Made by a program: the position numbers and the translations under genes
Assembly (NCBI RefSeq): GCF_002860285.1
Contig: NZ_PGVF01000009.1
Span: 186,001-250,000 of the forward strand
Direction of reading: 5' to 3'
DNA length: 64,000 bases
From: Bacillus sp. M6-12
GTDB lineage: Bacteria > Bacillota > Bacilli > Bacillales > DSM-1321
The notes under the pieces: generated by a model
Told to the model about the DNA's origin: nothing
Seen by the model: the letters and a program-made list of their open reading frames with translations, nothing else
Database searches by the model: none
Shown: in pieces, positions 34,859 through 44,385 of the stretch
Numbering within the stretch: the first letter of the stretch is position 1
Layout of the letters: the number at the start of each line of letters is the position of its first letter

Positions 34859-36685
34859 TTATTTCTTTAGGTGAAAAGGAACAGTCGTGATTACTACGTT
34901 TCTTCGATAAAGCAAAAATGTCCGTATTAGCAAACTCGATTGGTTATGAAGGATATTATGCCAGCCTTTTTTGGGTATAAATTGTGGTATAATAACCGTA
35001 ACACGGTAATTCGATTCACTGGCTTTATGCTCAACTGTATCCACAAATTTAGTCAATGGCTGAATAATACTTCTATAATGAGAATGAAGAGTCACCAGTC
35101 TCACGTCAGGCTGCCACTTCTTCCATTTCTCCTCAAATTTCTTCTCATCATCTCTTTCAAAAGCAACATAAACGGCAATTATCTGATCTGCTGAAAGTGA
35201 CTTAGCGTATTGTAATGAGTTTTCTACAACATGTGTGATCCCAGCGACAGGAACAATGATAACATTTCCTTTTATCGGCAAGACTGGCTCACAAGTTGAT
35301 AATCTCAATTGATCTCCCACCGCTTCGTAATGCTTTCTAATGCGATGAAATATAATGATAATGATTGGAAGGAAAACCAAGATTGACCATACCTGTGCAA
35401 ACTTTGTCAAAAAGAATATCATGGTGACGGTAAAACTAATAAAGGCACCAGTAGTATTGGTAATGAATTTAGCTACCCAGCCTTGAGGCTTTTCTCTAAT
35501 CCATTTGAGCATCATCCCAGTCTGGGAGAGTGTAAACGGAATAAAAACACCTACTGCATAAAGTGGGATAAGATGTTCTGTTTGCCCTTTAAATGCAATA
35601 ATGAGCATAATTGAAAAAAGTCCTAGGATCAGGATTCCGTTGGAGTAACCCAGCCTGTCTCCTCTAACTGTAAACATTCTTGGGATAAACTTATCTTTTG
35701 CTAAATTAACAGCCAGTAAAGGGAAGGCAGTATAACCTGTATTGGCAGCAAGAATTAATATCAAGGCAGTTGTCCCCTGAATAAAATAGTACATAAAGTT
35801 ACGCCCGAATATTTCTTCTCCAATTTGCGAAACGACAGTTACTTCTGCCCTGGGTGCAATTCCATAGTAATAAGCCAGGAAAACAATCCCTGAGAACAGT
35901 ACTGCAAGGAGTGCTCCCATAGCCATTAATGTTTTGGCAGCGTTGTTTGCTGCAGGATCTTTAAAATTGGGAATAGCATTGGAGATAGCTTCTACTCCAG
36001 TTAAAGCAGAGCTGCCAGACGCGAACGCTCTCAGTAAAATAAATAAACTAATTCCGGCAATTGGTGTCCCTACGGGTGTATGATGTTCAGCGGGAACCTG
36101 GCCTGTTAAGATATTGTAAATCCCTACGCCAATCAGGATAAATAACGCGAGCACGAACAAATACACTGGATAAGCTAATATAGAAGCGGATTCAGTCACA
36201 CCTCTTAAGTTCAAAATTGTAATAAAAATAACAAAGATGCTGGCAATCAATACATTGTGTTCATGTAAAGCAGGGAATGCAGATGTAATAGCGTCTGTTC
36301 CGGCAGAGACACTCACCGCCACTGTCAATATATAGTCAACTAATAAAGAGCCGCCAGCGATTAAGCCTGGAGTTATACCTAGATTATTCTTTGAAACAAC
36401 ATAAGCTCCTCCTCCATGAGGGTAGGCGAAAATAATTTGCCGATAAGATAAAATAAGGGCTGTCAGTAAAATTAAGACGCCAACGGCAATAGGAATAGAA
36501 TACCAGAATGCTGCTGCGCTAATGGTTACCAGGACAATCAGAATTTGCTCAGGACCGTATGCCACGGATGATAATGCATCAGAAGATAGAATAGCTAATG
36601 CTTTTGTTTTGTTAAGTTTTTGCTCCCCTAATTCAGTGGATTTTAAAGGTCGCCCAATTAAAAACCTCTTTATGGAAGAAATCAT
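34859..36685 (-). CDS. kimA: high-affinity potassium importer KimA (APC superfamily)
   Basis: The 608-residue protein matches KimA (former YdaO) in length and sequence: LNKTKALAILSSDALSSVAY near the start, YPHGGGAYVVSKNNLG, and LLVDYILTVAVSVSAGTDAI. Twelve membrane helices (about 25-440) are followed by a cytoplasmic domain (about 450-608) with a universal-stress-like pattern, where KimA binds c-di-AMP. It imports potassium with protons, and c-di-AMP shuts it off both at protein and RNA level. The c-di-AMP riboswitch at 36750-36935 directly precedes it, confirming the identity. ATG 36685 follows GGTGGTG. Confidence 0.92.
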   Translation of the reverse strand: MISSIKRFLIGRPLKSTELGEQKLNKTKALAILSSDALSSVAYGPEQILIVLVTISAAAFWYSIPIAVGVLILLTALILSYRQIIFAYPHGGGAYVVSKNNLGITPGLIAGGSLLVDYILTVAVSVSAGTDAITSAFPALHEHNVLIASIFVIFITILNLRGVTESASILAYPVYLFVLALFILIGVGIYNILTGQVPAEHHTPVGTPIAGISLFILLRAFASGSSALTGVEAISNAIPNFKDPAANNAAKTLMAMGALLAVLFSGIVFLAYYYGIAPRAEVTVVSQIGEEIFGRNFMYYFIQGTTALILILAANTGYTAFPLLAVNLAKDKFIPRMFTVRGDRLGYSNGILILGLFSIMLIIAFKGQTEHLIPLYAVGVFIPFTLSQTGMMLKWIREKPQGWVAKFITNTTGAFISFTVTMIFFLTKFAQVWSILVFLPIIIIIFHRIRKHYEAVGDQLRLSTCEPVLPIKGNVIIVPVAGITHVVENSLQYAKSLSADQIIAVYVAFERDDEKKFEEKWKKWQPDVRLVTLHSHYRSIIQPLTKFVDTVEHKASESNYRVTVIIPQFIPKKGWHNILHNQSSLLIRTFLLYRRNVVITTVPFHLKK

Positions 36686-36749
36686 GCAGTTACACCACCA
36701 AATTTTTTAAATTAGTATTTACTAATGAATTAAGAAGTTGTAAGAAAAT

Positions 36750-36935
36750 AAAAAAGTCTTCAGGCCATGGTTAAATAGACCTGAAGACATTAAAATTTTG
36801 TCTCACAAGTTCCACCTTCCTTCTCTTATAACGCTTACGAGGTTAGCTGTCGGATTCGGGCCCAGAGTAGCCCTACCTTAAAAGGATTCACCCCATGGAT
36901 TCTTACAATTCCACTATAATGGTTCCCCCGCATCA
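36750..36935 (-). promoter_or_regulatory. c-di-AMP riboswitch (ydaO-yuaA type) with terminator
   Basis: On the minus strand the conserved core is present: GGGGTGAATCC, then GTAGGGCTACTCTG, CCCGAATCCGACAG and CTAACCTCGTAAGC, in the order of the ydaO aptamer. It ends in a terminator (GTCTTCAGG/CCTGAAGAC, 36756-36788) with TTTTTTA. Binding of c-di-AMP would stop transcription of kimA. The class is known; this copy is recognised from its conserved blocks. Confidence 0.93.
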
Positions 36936-37094
36936 TATGATTTCAGCGATTTAGAAATATGAAACTGTTGTTTATAATACTCCTGTATAAAGAAAATGTA
37001 AATGATAAAAATGTAAAGATAAGCAATTTTATTGTGGAATTTTGTATTCAAGTTTTTGGCTATTTAATAACGAAGGAAAAAGGAGGGTGATAAA

Positions 37095-37238
37095 ATGGAT
37101 AAAGATAAGGTTCCTTTCTTTTCTAATGAGTTTTTAGATGATCTGGCGAGAGAAATAAATGATCAATTTGGTTTTCCAAATAAATTAGACAAAAAAGTGA
37201 CTTCTGAAAAAAACGATAAGGACGAAGGTCACGGTTAA
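37095..37238 (+). CDS. small hypothetical protein
   Basis: A perfect AGGAGGGTG (37081-37089) precedes ATG 37095. The 47-residue acidic product (DKVPFFSNEFLDDLAREIND, then QFGFP and a Lys/Asp-rich tail) is divergent from kimA. The strong start and balanced composition support expression. No family is recognised. Confidence 0.55.
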   Translation: MDKDKVPFFSNEFLDDLAREINDQFGFPNKLDKKVTSEKNDKDEGHG

Positions 37239-38109
37239 AGTCAAAATTAATTATTAACCCAAAGATTTAGAAGATCATTTTTTAAATTAGTATATACCCA
37301 ATCAGTGCTTACTTTTCCGCAGTATATATTCTAATCTTACTGCTGTTAGCGATCTCCATTAGTGAGATTGCCTTATCAAAATTGGGAATAAAGCTTTACT
37401 CTTTGGCGCTTGCAATTAATTGCTATTTCTCTGATTTTTGATGAAAGGAATGGATATAAAAAATATTTATCTAACTGGACAGTGGGGAACTATTCAAGGA
37501 GAGCTAAAGCAACAAGCCTCTTTTCGAAAGTTGATGCTCGGGAAGGAATGTGAAAAATATGAAAATCCGCTGCAGCATAATACAGCGGATTTTCGTATGT
37601 TAGAAGAACCTTTTCTTCCAGAAGAAGTATTAAACAATTAGTAACAAAACATTTCTCGGTCATTATGATACTAATGGTATTGCGTAAAATATATGAAAGG
37701 TGTTTTCATCTATTGATAAAAACTGGATATTAACAATGATTATTGTATAGTCTATTTCCGTTTCAGGATATTTATATTGTTAAGGTGTTGTTTTTTCTCT
37801 TGTGATGAAAGAATAAATAAATCCAACTAAGACATAAAATGATCCAAAGTAATTCTTTTAGAAAAATAAGTACCTGCATAAAACTTTTTACTCCATTTCC
37901 AAATCATTACAGCACAAACAAATTATTATGGGTTCAATTTAATCTAATAAATACACATCTCACGAACGAAGAAAATGCCACTTTAAAAATAAGGAGGCTT
38001 TTTTTTATCCATCTTAAAAAGGCAGGGTTAATAAAAAGGGGACCCGCGATTTTATAGATTTGTATATTACGAAATAAAATTTGACATGAAATAAGATGGG
38101 ATTCCCGGT
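37239..38109. other. gap with one hairpin and no clear gene
   Basis: A hydrophobic frame near 37290-37440 (VYILILLLLAISISEIALSK) has no start signal and may be a membrane-protein remnant. A 67-codon frame at 37438-37641 spans a perfect 12-bp hairpin (37561-37594) and is therefore doubtful. A second short frame at 37839-38057 has nothing to support it. Confidence 0.4.
37561..37594 (+). terminator. perfect hairpin, terminator-like
   Basis: GAAAATCCGCTG/CAGCGGATTTTC with a ten-base loop. The T run is inside the 3' arm (ATTTTC). Confidence 0.5.
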
Positions 38110-38271
38110 CTAATCATTTTTCTTATCCAATTTGTCAGATATAGTTCGTAGAATTTGGTTTTTTTCTTCCTGGATTTTCAGGAATTTTACCAAAAACCAA
38201 ATGATAAACACTACAGGGGCTAAGTAAAAGAAGATAGATAAGATAGGTAAAATCGCAAAGGCTGCGTCCAT
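38110..38271 (-). CDS. small single-pass membrane protein
   Basis: GGAAGGAGC ten bases upstream fixes ATG 38271; the earlier ATG 38292 overlaps that site. The 53 residues contain one long hydrophobic stretch (AILPILSIFFYLAPVVFIIW) and a charged helical tail ending in KLDKKND. Such small membrane proteins with a cytoplasmic coiled coil are common in Bacillus, with unknown roles. Confidence 0.6.
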   Translation of the reverse strand: MDAAFAILPILSIFFYLAPVVFIIWFLVKFLKIQEEKNQILRTISDKLDKKND

Positions 38272-38505
38272 ATAAATATAAGCTCCTTCCATTTTGGGTA
38301 ATTATACCATAAGAACAGGTTTGCGTTAGACAATTTAATAGCTTCAGGCCATTACAAAAGATAAAGTTCAAATATGAATAGAAGGAACTAGTCAATTTTG
38401 GAAGAGGAAAAGATTCTTTCATATTATTGGTTACGATAAATCCAGGAGATTTTCATTATTTAAAAAGCTCCTATTCAAAAATTGGGAGAAGGGAGATAAT
38501 GTTGT

Positions 38506-38625
38506 CCCGATTAGTATTGATCTGCGATTCGGATGAATTAACATGCGTTTTGGATGAAATAATTTGAATTCCGATAAATTAATTTGCGATTCGGAAGAAT
38601 AAATGAAAATTGGGATAAATTATGC
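38506..38625. repeat. degenerate tandem repeat with 21-bp period
   Basis: Six units are aligned by their GATNAA core, starting at about 38510, 38531, 38552, 38573, 38593 and 38613. The clearest are TGCGATTCGGATGAATTAAC, TGCGTTTTGGATGAAATAAT and TTGCGATTCGGAAGAATAAA. The period equals two turns of B-DNA. It lies 100-220 bases upstream of ade. Function is unknown. Confidence 0.6.
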
Positions 38626-38731
38626 TGCTATTCAGATTTTTCTGCCCGAGTAATGATGGTGCATTTATCCGATCCGGAAGTGTAATATTAACGATGAGCA
38701 GTCAAGTTTTTAAGCGGGGTGGAAAGCATTG

Positions 38732-40462
38732 ATGATGGAACGGCGAATCGCAGTGGCTAACGGCAGTGAGCCTGCCGACTGTGTAATCAAAAACGGAAAA
38801 ATAGTGGATGTTTTTAATGGAGAGATCATTAGCGGAGATATTGCTATTGCAGACGGTTATATAGCAGGCATAGGATATTATGAAGGAAAAAAGGTCATTG
38901 ATGCGCAAGGTAAATTCGTTGCCCCTTCCTTTATTGATGGCCACGTTCATATCGAATCATCCATGCTGACACCTGCAGAGCTGGCGAAGGTCCTGCTTCC
39001 GCATGGGGTAACAGCAATCGTTGCCGATCCACATGAAATTGCGAATGTTGTTGGAGCTGCCGGAATTCAATATATGCTGGATTCCACTGAAAATCTTCTA
39101 ATTGATTTTTACTTTATGCTGCCCTCATGTGTTCCAGCGACACCATATGAGAATGCTGGAGCAGTTTTGGAGATGGAGGATTTGGAGCCATTTCTTACTC
39201 ACCCCCGTGTTTTGGGACTTGCTGAGGTAATGAATGCTCCGGCGGTTATGAATTGTGAGCCTTCCATGATGAAAAAAATTTCTGAGACGCAAATGGCCGG
39301 AAAAAAAGTTGATGGCCACGCCGCAGGGTTAAAAAGCCATGAGCTTAATGCCTATATGTCAGCAGGAATCAGAACAGATCATGAAGCGACAACATTGGAA
39401 GAAGCAAAGGAACGGATTCAAAAAGGCATGTACCTTATGGTCCGGGAAGGAACGGTTGCCAGAGACCTGAAAAATATTATCGGGGCTGTAACCGAGAGCA
39501 ACTCCCGCCGCTGTGTTTTTGTCACGGATGACAAGCATTTGGACGATCTGCTCCATGAAGGCAGCATAGATTTTAATGTGCGATTAGCTATCGCCCAAGG
39601 AATAGCACCGATCACCGCGATCCAAATGGCTTCAATTAATACAGCAGAATGCTTTGGACTAGCAAATTTGGGAGCAGTTGCCCCAGGATATATAGCTGAT
39701 TTCCTTTTCCTTGATGATCTTGATTCAGTAAATATAACGCAAGTATTTAAAAACGGCAAGTTAGTCGCAGATAAGGGTAAACTGGCCGATATTGCTGCAT
39801 CCTCACAGGATAAGCCTGCTCTACAATTTTCCGGAACTGTCCATATTCAAGAAATTTCAAAACAACAACTGAAAATCAAGCTGGATTCCAACCTGGCAAA
39901 TATAATTCAGGTGATCCCCAATAGTTTGTTGACCAAACATGTAATTGAAGAAACGACACAGGATGCAGAAGGTTATTTCCAGACATGCATAAGCAAAGAT
40001 CATCTTAAACTCGCGGTTGTTGAGCGGCACCGAATGACTGGCAACATCGGTCTTGGAATCGTTAAGGGATTTGGGCTTAAATCAGGAGCGATTGCAAGCA
40101 CGATAGCACATGACTCCCATAATGTGATAATAGCTGGAACAAATGATGATGATATGATTACGGCTGCTATGGCAATTAACGAGCTGCAAGGCGGTATTGT
40201 TGTTATTCAAAATGGACAGGTCATCTCTTCCCTGAAACTTCCGATCGCGGGAATTATGTCGGATCTATCCTATAAAGAAGTGTATAAACAGTTAAACTTA
40301 TTAACGTCCTCTCTGGAAGTGATTGGAGCCAACACATCCTTCAACCCATTTTTGACACTTTCGTTTCTCGCTTTGCCTGTTATCCCTGAATTGAAATTAA
40401 CTGATTTGGGACTTTTTGATGTGACAAGGTTTACTCATATTTCAATTGCACAATCGCACTGA
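38732..40462 (+). CDS. ade: adenine deaminase
   Basis: About 576 residues with the amidohydrolase barrel of Ade: FIDGHVHIESSML supplies two metal histidines, GVTAIVADPHEIANV follows, GHAAG and TDHEAT provide further ligands, and VFVTDDKH is near the end of the barrel. The C-terminal adenine deaminase domain is complete. It converts adenine to hypoxanthine and ammonia in purine salvage. TTG 38729 and ATG 38732 and 38735 are all possible; GGGGTGG at 38716-38722 fits 38732 best. A PurR or guanine-type riboswitch is not evident upstream; the tandem repeat at 38506 is. Confidence 0.92.
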   Translation: MMERRIAVANGSEPADCVIKNGKIVDVFNGEIISGDIAIADGYIAGIGYYEGKKVIDAQGKFVAPSFIDGHVHIESSMLTPAELAKVLLPHGVTAIVADPHEIANVVGAAGIQYMLDSTENLLIDFYFMLPSCVPATPYENAGAVLEMEDLEPFLTHPRVLGLAEVMNAPAVMNCEPSMMKKISETQMAGKKVDGHAAGLKSHELNAYMSAGIRTDHEATTLEEAKERIQKGMYLMVREGTVARDLKNIIGAVTESNSRRCVFVTDDKHLDDLLHEGSIDFNVRLAIAQGIAPITAIQMASINTAECFGLANLGAVAPGYIADFLFLDDLDSVNITQVFKNGKLVADKGKLADIAASSQDKPALQFSGTVHIQEISKQQLKIKLDSNLANIIQVIPNSLLTKHVIEETTQDAEGYFQTCISKDHLKLAVVERHRMTGNIGLGIVKGFGLKSGAIASTIAHDSHNVIIAGTNDDDMITAAMAINELQGGIVVIQNGQVISSLKLPIAGIMSDLSYKEVYKQLNLLTSSLEVIGANTSFNPFLTLSFLALPVIPELKLTDLGLFDVTRFTHISIAQSH

Positions 40463-40469
40463 CTATACA

Positions 40470-40511
40470 AAAACCTGGATTCAGTTTGGCTGCTGATTTC
40501 AGGTTTTTTAA
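40470..40511 (+). terminator. terminator of ade
   Basis: AAAACCTG/CAGGTTTT outside GATTCAG/CTGATTTC, then TTTTAAAA. It starts eight bases after the stop. Confidence 0.75.
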
Positions 40512-40670
40512 AATGAACGTCGTGTCTCTGTTCCAGGCAATCCTTTAGACTGACTATTCGCTTTCACTTTTTCCTGATATCCGGCTCCAGCGCCCAGCCC
40601 TTCGCATGTTGTGACCCAAGAACCGGCACAACCCTATTCTGGGCTGACCAGGTCGCTTCCGCTTTTCTGG

Positions 40671-41035
40671 CTACCGATATCTTTCTTCTTTAAATGGATT
40701 GGCGGTTATGGAGTACCCCAGATCCTCCCAAAAACCCGCTTCATCATGCTTCATAAACCGGATCCCGGAGAACTATTTGGTTCCCTTCCATAAATAAAAT
40801 GTTTTAGGCGGAATAAAACGAAGCGGATCACCGGGCTTTGGTGAAAGGTCTTCCAACTGGTGCTTGACTATCCTTCCAGCGTTAAGCAAATAAAAAATCA
40901 TCCCCCAGCAAGTCAGCAAGCGAGAGGTTTGCTGAAAATCCAAAGCGTTCGCCGTCCATATAACCGTATATTTTGACATACGATACGTTTTCCTCAAGCT
41001 CTATGAAGTTCAATAGATCCCGAAATGCAATGCCT
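40671..41035 (-). pseudogene. decayed gene of unknown family
   Basis: On the minus strand from about 41035 one frame reads RDLLNFIELEENVSYVKIYG, then YMDGERFGFSANLSLADLLG and DDFLFA, ending at a stop near 40885. A second frame takes over with NAGRIVKHQLEDLSPKPGDP and reaches KTFYLWKGTK at an in-frame TAG (40773-40775); the same frame then continues MKHDEAGFWEDLGYSITANP to TAG 40671. The pieces look like one protein with a frameshift and a premature stop. There is no clear start. I do not recognise the family. The rest of 40512-41299 shows nothing usable. Confidence 0.45.
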
Positions 41036-41299
41036 TATATCCACTTTCGCCTCTCTGGTTCCGCTACTGGTTATATTAGTCGTTAATAAATTAATATTTG
41101 ACCAATATCGTGGTGCCCTATACATAAAAGCCTCCATTTGCCCGCGTGTTACCAAAGAGTTTGGCTGATAGATTAAACCTGGGTATCCATTCGTGACCTC
41201 GGATGCCGCTAGTCTATCTAGTTCATACTAAGCATTAAACTTGTTTTATTTATTTCGATTGTTAAAATAAAATCAATTCTTCACTAAGGGGTAATTCAA

Positions 41300-42301
41300 A
41301 TGACTAATATACAAATCCCTGTTTCTGTCTTAAATCTGGCTCCGATACGCGAGGGTAAGGACAGCAAGCAGGCTATACAAGATCTTGTGGACCTGGCACA
41401 GGTTACGGAGGAAATGGGGTATAAGCGCTATTGGATAGCTGAGCATCATAATACTCCGACGCTTGTAAGTTCTGCCACGTCGATTTTAATCAAACATGTG
41501 CTGGAACATACCAATACAATCCGTGTTGGCTCCGGAGGAATAATGCTGCCTAATCATGCACCATTGGTTGTTGCTGAACAATTTGGCACAATGGCTACGA
41601 TTTATCCAGATCGAGTTGATCTCGGTCTTGGCAGAGCACCTGGCACGGATATGATGACAGCGAGCGCACTTCGCCGTTCGAAAAATGATTCTGTGTATAC
41701 TTTTCCAGAGGATGTCCAGGCTTTGCTTACATACTTTGGTCCATTAGAGGATCAAAGCTATGTGAAAGCCCATCCAGGAGTTGAAACCAATATCCCGATT
41801 TATATCCTGGGTTCATCAACGGATTCAGCCTATTTAGCGGCTGAATTGGGCCTTCCATATGTATTTGCTTCACATTTTGCACCAAGATATATGGAAGAAG
41901 CCATCAGGATTTACCGTGCACGCTTTAAGCCATCCAAGTATTCGGATAAACCTTATATGATGATTTGCTTGAATGTAATTGCAGCTGAAACAGACGAAGA
42001 AGCAGAATTTTTATCAACAACCATGAAGCAATTCTTCCTGAATGTTGTAAGAGGGTCGCAAATGAAGCTAATGCCTCCAGTGGAAGATCTTGATTCCCTT
42101 TGGAGCCCAATGGAAAAAGAGGCAGCTGAAGGGATGTCCAGTGTAACGCTTATGGGAAGTAAGGAAACAGTCAAACACCAGCTGACAATGTTCCAGGACA
42201 TGTATAATGTTGATGAAATCATGGCCGTGTCCTATATTTATGACGAAGAAAAACAAAAGCGTTCGTATGAAATTTTTAAAGACATTGTGGATGGAAAATA
42301 A
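41300..42301 (+). CDS. LLM class flavin-dependent oxidoreductase (luciferase-like)
   Basis: The 333-residue protein is a bacterial-luciferase-fold enzyme of the alkanal monooxygenase-like subgroup seen in Bacillus as YceB/YvbT-type proteins. Typical segments are [15 protein letters not shown] (about 42-56), [20 protein letters not shown] and [12 protein letters not shown]. It should use FMNH2 from a separate reductase to oxidise a small organic, often sulfur-containing, compound. ATG 41300 follows AAGGGGTAA. It is monocistronic and ends in a strong terminator. Confidence 0.85.
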   Translation: MTNIQIPVSVLNLAPIREGKDSKQAIQDLVDLAQVTEEMGYKRYWIAEHHNTPTLVSSATSILIKHVLEHTNTIRVGSGGIMLPNHAPLVVAEQFGTMATIYPDRVDLGLGRAPGTDMMTASALRRSKNDSVYTFPEDVQALLTYFGPLEDQSYVKAHPGVETNIPIYILGSSTDSAYLAAELGLPYVFASHFAPRYMEEAIRIYRARFKPSKYSDKPYMMICLNVIAAETDEEAEFLSTTMKQFFLNVVRGSQMKLMPPVEDLDSLWSPMEKEAAEGMSSVTLMGSKETVKHQLTMFQDMYNVDEIMAVSYIYDEEKQKRSYEIFKDIVDGK

Positions 42302-42340
42302 GCAAGACAAAGGAGAATGAAAATAAATTCACTCTCTCAG

Positions 42341-42388
42341 ACTGCAGGCAAACTCGATGAAATGGAGTTTGCCTGCAGTTATTTTTTT
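42341..42388 (+). terminator. strong terminator
   Basis: A perfect 15-bp stem (ACTGCAGGCAAACTC and its complement) with a nine-base loop, then ATTTTTTT. Confidence 0.85.
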
Positions 42389-42404
42389 GGCCTGTTAATG
42401 GGGT

Positions 42405-42597
42405 CTGTTGATTTCCATTCCAGTCGCTTCGCTTTCCGCGGGCGGGACAGGTGAGCCTCCTCGTCGCATGCTCCTGCGGGGTCTCACCTGTCAAGCTGCT
42501 CCCGCAGGACGTTGAATAAGCATCCTAGAATAAACACCGTACGAAGGAAATGCGAATGCATTTTCGAGGATCTCGCGCCCTCCACTCCAATCATCAG
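42405..42597 (+). repeat. dispersed Bacillus intergenic repeat, long copy
   Basis: Begins CTGTTGATTTCCATTCCAG, passes through TTTCCGCGGGCGGGACAGGT, GAGCCTCCTCGTCGCATGCT and CCTGCGGGGTCTCACCTGTC, and ends CCCTCCACTCCAATCATCAG. The ends are related as an inverted repeat (CTGTTGAT with ATCATCAG), like a MITE. It is GC rich compared with its surroundings. I recognise it as a common Bacillus intergenic element. Confidence 0.65.
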
Positions 42598-42744
42598 GCT
42601 TATAAACGTTTGTTTATCGATTTTATTTATTTAAATATTACTGGAGCTAGCAGCATCACAATTAGAAATGGTGTCAAAAGAGGTATATAATGAATCTATC
42701 AGCGCCTGATTTATCGAAAAAGATTGCTAGGTTCTAATATTTGG

Positions 42745-42777
42745 GAATCACGTGCAAGAGCACTGTGATTCTTTTTT
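42745..42777 (+). terminator. Rho-independent terminator
   Basis: GAATCAC-GTGC/GCAC-GTGATTC followed by TTTTTTATT, 45 bases upstream of the sigma operon promoter. It insulates that operon from the left. Confidence 0.7.
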
Positions 42778-42821
42778 ATTTGTTCACATTACATAAATAA
42801 TATAGAAAACTTTGTATGAGC

Positions 42822-42848
42822 TGCAACTTTTTAGCATTCTTATACGTG
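42822..42848 (+). promoter_or_regulatory. ECF-type promoter, probably autoregulatory
   Basis: TGCAAC, a 17-bp spacer and CGTG resemble the TGAAAC-N16-CGTC promoters of ECF sigma factors of the SigM/SigW/SigX class. It lies 25 bases before the sigma gene start, as expected for autoregulation. Confidence 0.45.
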
Positions 42849-42872
42849 GTTTATATGAAAGGGGGGGCAAGG

Positions 42873-43373
42873 GTGCAGCTTGAGGAGGCATACAAATTAT
42901 ATGTTAACGATTTATATCGTTATCTGTTTTCCCTTTCCAGAGATCATTATATTGCCGAGGATTTGGTGCAGGATGCATTTTACCGGGCTTATGTATCATT
43001 GGACGATTATGAAATCAGCAACATTAAAGCTTGGCTATTTAAAGTAGCTTACCATGCGTTTGTTGATTATCAGCGGAAAAATAAAAGAGTAATATTCGAG
43101 GATGGCGTGCTGGATCATTTGGATGCCAACCTTGAGACTCCTGAAAGAATGATGGTAGAGAAGGAAGCATTTAAGTTGCTGATTAAGGATGTGAATTCCC
43201 TTCAGGAGAATGAAAAGCATGCTATATTGCTCTGTGATTTGCATGATCTTCCCTATCAGGAAGCGGCCGAAATTCTCGAGTTAAAACTCAATACTTTTAA
43301 AAGCCATTTATCCAGGGGAAGGAAAAAATTAATGGAAGTCGTGAAAGAAAGGATGAACAAAGATGGCGGATAA
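42873..43373 (+). CDS. sigM: ECF RNA polymerase sigma factor, SigM-like
   Basis: GTG 42873, five bases after GGGGGGG, gives 166 residues, the size of SigM. Region 2 contains LYRYLFSLSRDHYIAEDLVQ and AFYRAYVSLDDYEISNIKAW; region 4 contains LPYQEAAEILELKLNTFKSH followed by LSRGRKKL. It overlaps the next gene by 11 bases. The three-gene order sigma, large membrane regulator, small membrane protein equals sigM-yhdL-yhdK of B. subtilis, where SigM answers cell-wall stress, salt and acid. The name is assigned on this order plus sequence resemblance; another ECF of the same group remains possible. Confidence 0.7.
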   Translation: MQLEEAYKLYVNDLYRYLFSLSRDHYIAEDLVQDAFYRAYVSLDDYEISNIKAWLFKVAYHAFVDYQRKNKRVIFEDGVLDHLDANLETPERMMVEKEAFKLLIKDVNSLQENEKHAILLCDLHDLPYQEAAEILELKLNTFKSHLSRGRKKLMEVVKERMNKDGG

Positions 43374-44385
43374 CTTCGATAATGAAGAAAAAGATTATAA
43401 AACTTTCCTGAATGAAACAAAACAGGACTTTAAGGATAATATTGGACTTTCAGAAGGAGAGCAAAGAAGAATTATTCAAACAGGCAGAAATACCGCAAGA
43501 ACAACCAATATTATGGTTAGCCTGGCAATTCTTCTGCTTATAATCCCAGTGATGACTATATTAACCTATGGATTTTATTCTATTGGAGGGAGAGCCGACA
43601 AGCTTATTGATGTGGCTGCCAAAACAATTTATGTAACAGAACCAAATATGAGTCTGGAAGAGATGGAAATTGAGGATGAAATCGGTTTCTTTTCAATGAA
43701 TATTCTGTTTGACGTTTATAAACGTATTGGCAATGAGGACTATAAGATGGGAGACTATGATATTCGGTTTGCACTTGATGAACCGGACTTTCCTAAAAAA
43801 GAGCTTTTGCTTGAACATCCGCTTTCGGAAAATCCTAAACCAGAAACCGAAAGATTGTTTCATCCGAATGCGAGTAACTTCGGTTTTTATTCCTCTGAGT
43901 GGACGACCTTAAATAAAATACCGGATGGAACGGTAGCCGAGGTATATCTCTCCTTATCAAAGCTAATGTCACCTAAACAAGTCGAGGATTTAATGCCGTC
44001 TAATGTGGAGGTCCGGTGGCTGGCGGTCGATACTGGAATGGAAAAAAAGCAGGTCGATTCAGAGGGAGTGCCGATTACCCCGCTTGGATATCCTGCCCAA
44101 ATTGACACGACAATATGGTCACCGTTTAATGGACGCGAGCAATCCAATGAAGAAGTGTTCGTGGATATTTTAGAGCTGCTGAAAGAAAATCAGGAGGTTT
44201 CAACAACTGTGGCGAGAGCAAAATCTCTTGCTTTAGAAGATCGCCTGGCCTATGTCAAGAAGCATGGCATTTCAATTTATGGAGCAGTTGTAACGGGGCC
44301 GACTCCTGAATTAAGGAAGCTTGAAAACATGAAGGAAATTAGCATAATGAGAATGGGAGAGGTGAAATTATGGAACTGGGAGTAA
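43363..44385 (+). CDS. membrane anti-sigma factor, YhdL-like
   Basis: The 340-residue protein starts within the sigma gene (ATG 43363) and is probably translationally coupled. A cytoplasmic acidic N-terminus (1-47, EEKDYKTFLNETKQDF) would hold the sigma factor, one membrane helix lies at 49-71 (NIMVSLAILLLIIPVMTILT), and a large outer domain follows with the pattern of Sigma_reg_N/Sigma_reg_C families (VEVYLSLSKLMSPKQVEDLM, near 195-215). In B. subtilis YhdL sequesters SigM together with YhdK and is essential because it restrains the sigma factor. Confidence 0.8.
   Translation: MADNFDNEEKDYKTFLNETKQDFKDNIGLSEGEQRRIIQTGRNTARTTNIMVSLAILLLIIPVMTILTYGFYSIGGRADKLIDVAAKTIYVTEPNMSLEEMEIEDEIGFFSMNILFDVYKRIGNEDYKMGDYDIRFALDEPDFPKKELLLEHPLSENPKPETERLFHPNASNFGFYSSEWTTLNKIPDGTVAEVYLSLSKLMSPKQVEDLMPSNVEVRWLAVDTGMEKKQVDSEGVPITPLGYPAQIDTTIWSPFNGREQSNEEVFVDILELLKENQEVSTTVARAKSLALEDRLAYVKKHGISIYGAVVTGPTPELRKLENMKEISIMRMGEVKLWNWE

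Noticed and set aside
33190..34859. purine riboswitch upstream of the nucleoside transporter
   Set aside because: None of the conserved purine aptamer loops could be found around 34584-34858.
37438..37641. 67-codon frame
   Set aside because: It spans a perfect 12-bp hairpin that looks like a terminator, and its sequence is not protein-like.
38506..38625. CRISPR array
   Set aside because: The units are about 21 bp apart with no constant repeat plus unique spacer pattern, and no cas gene is present.
40611..40793. 60-codon plus-strand frame
   Set aside because: The opposite strand carries better protein-like segments, so this is a shadow of a relic.
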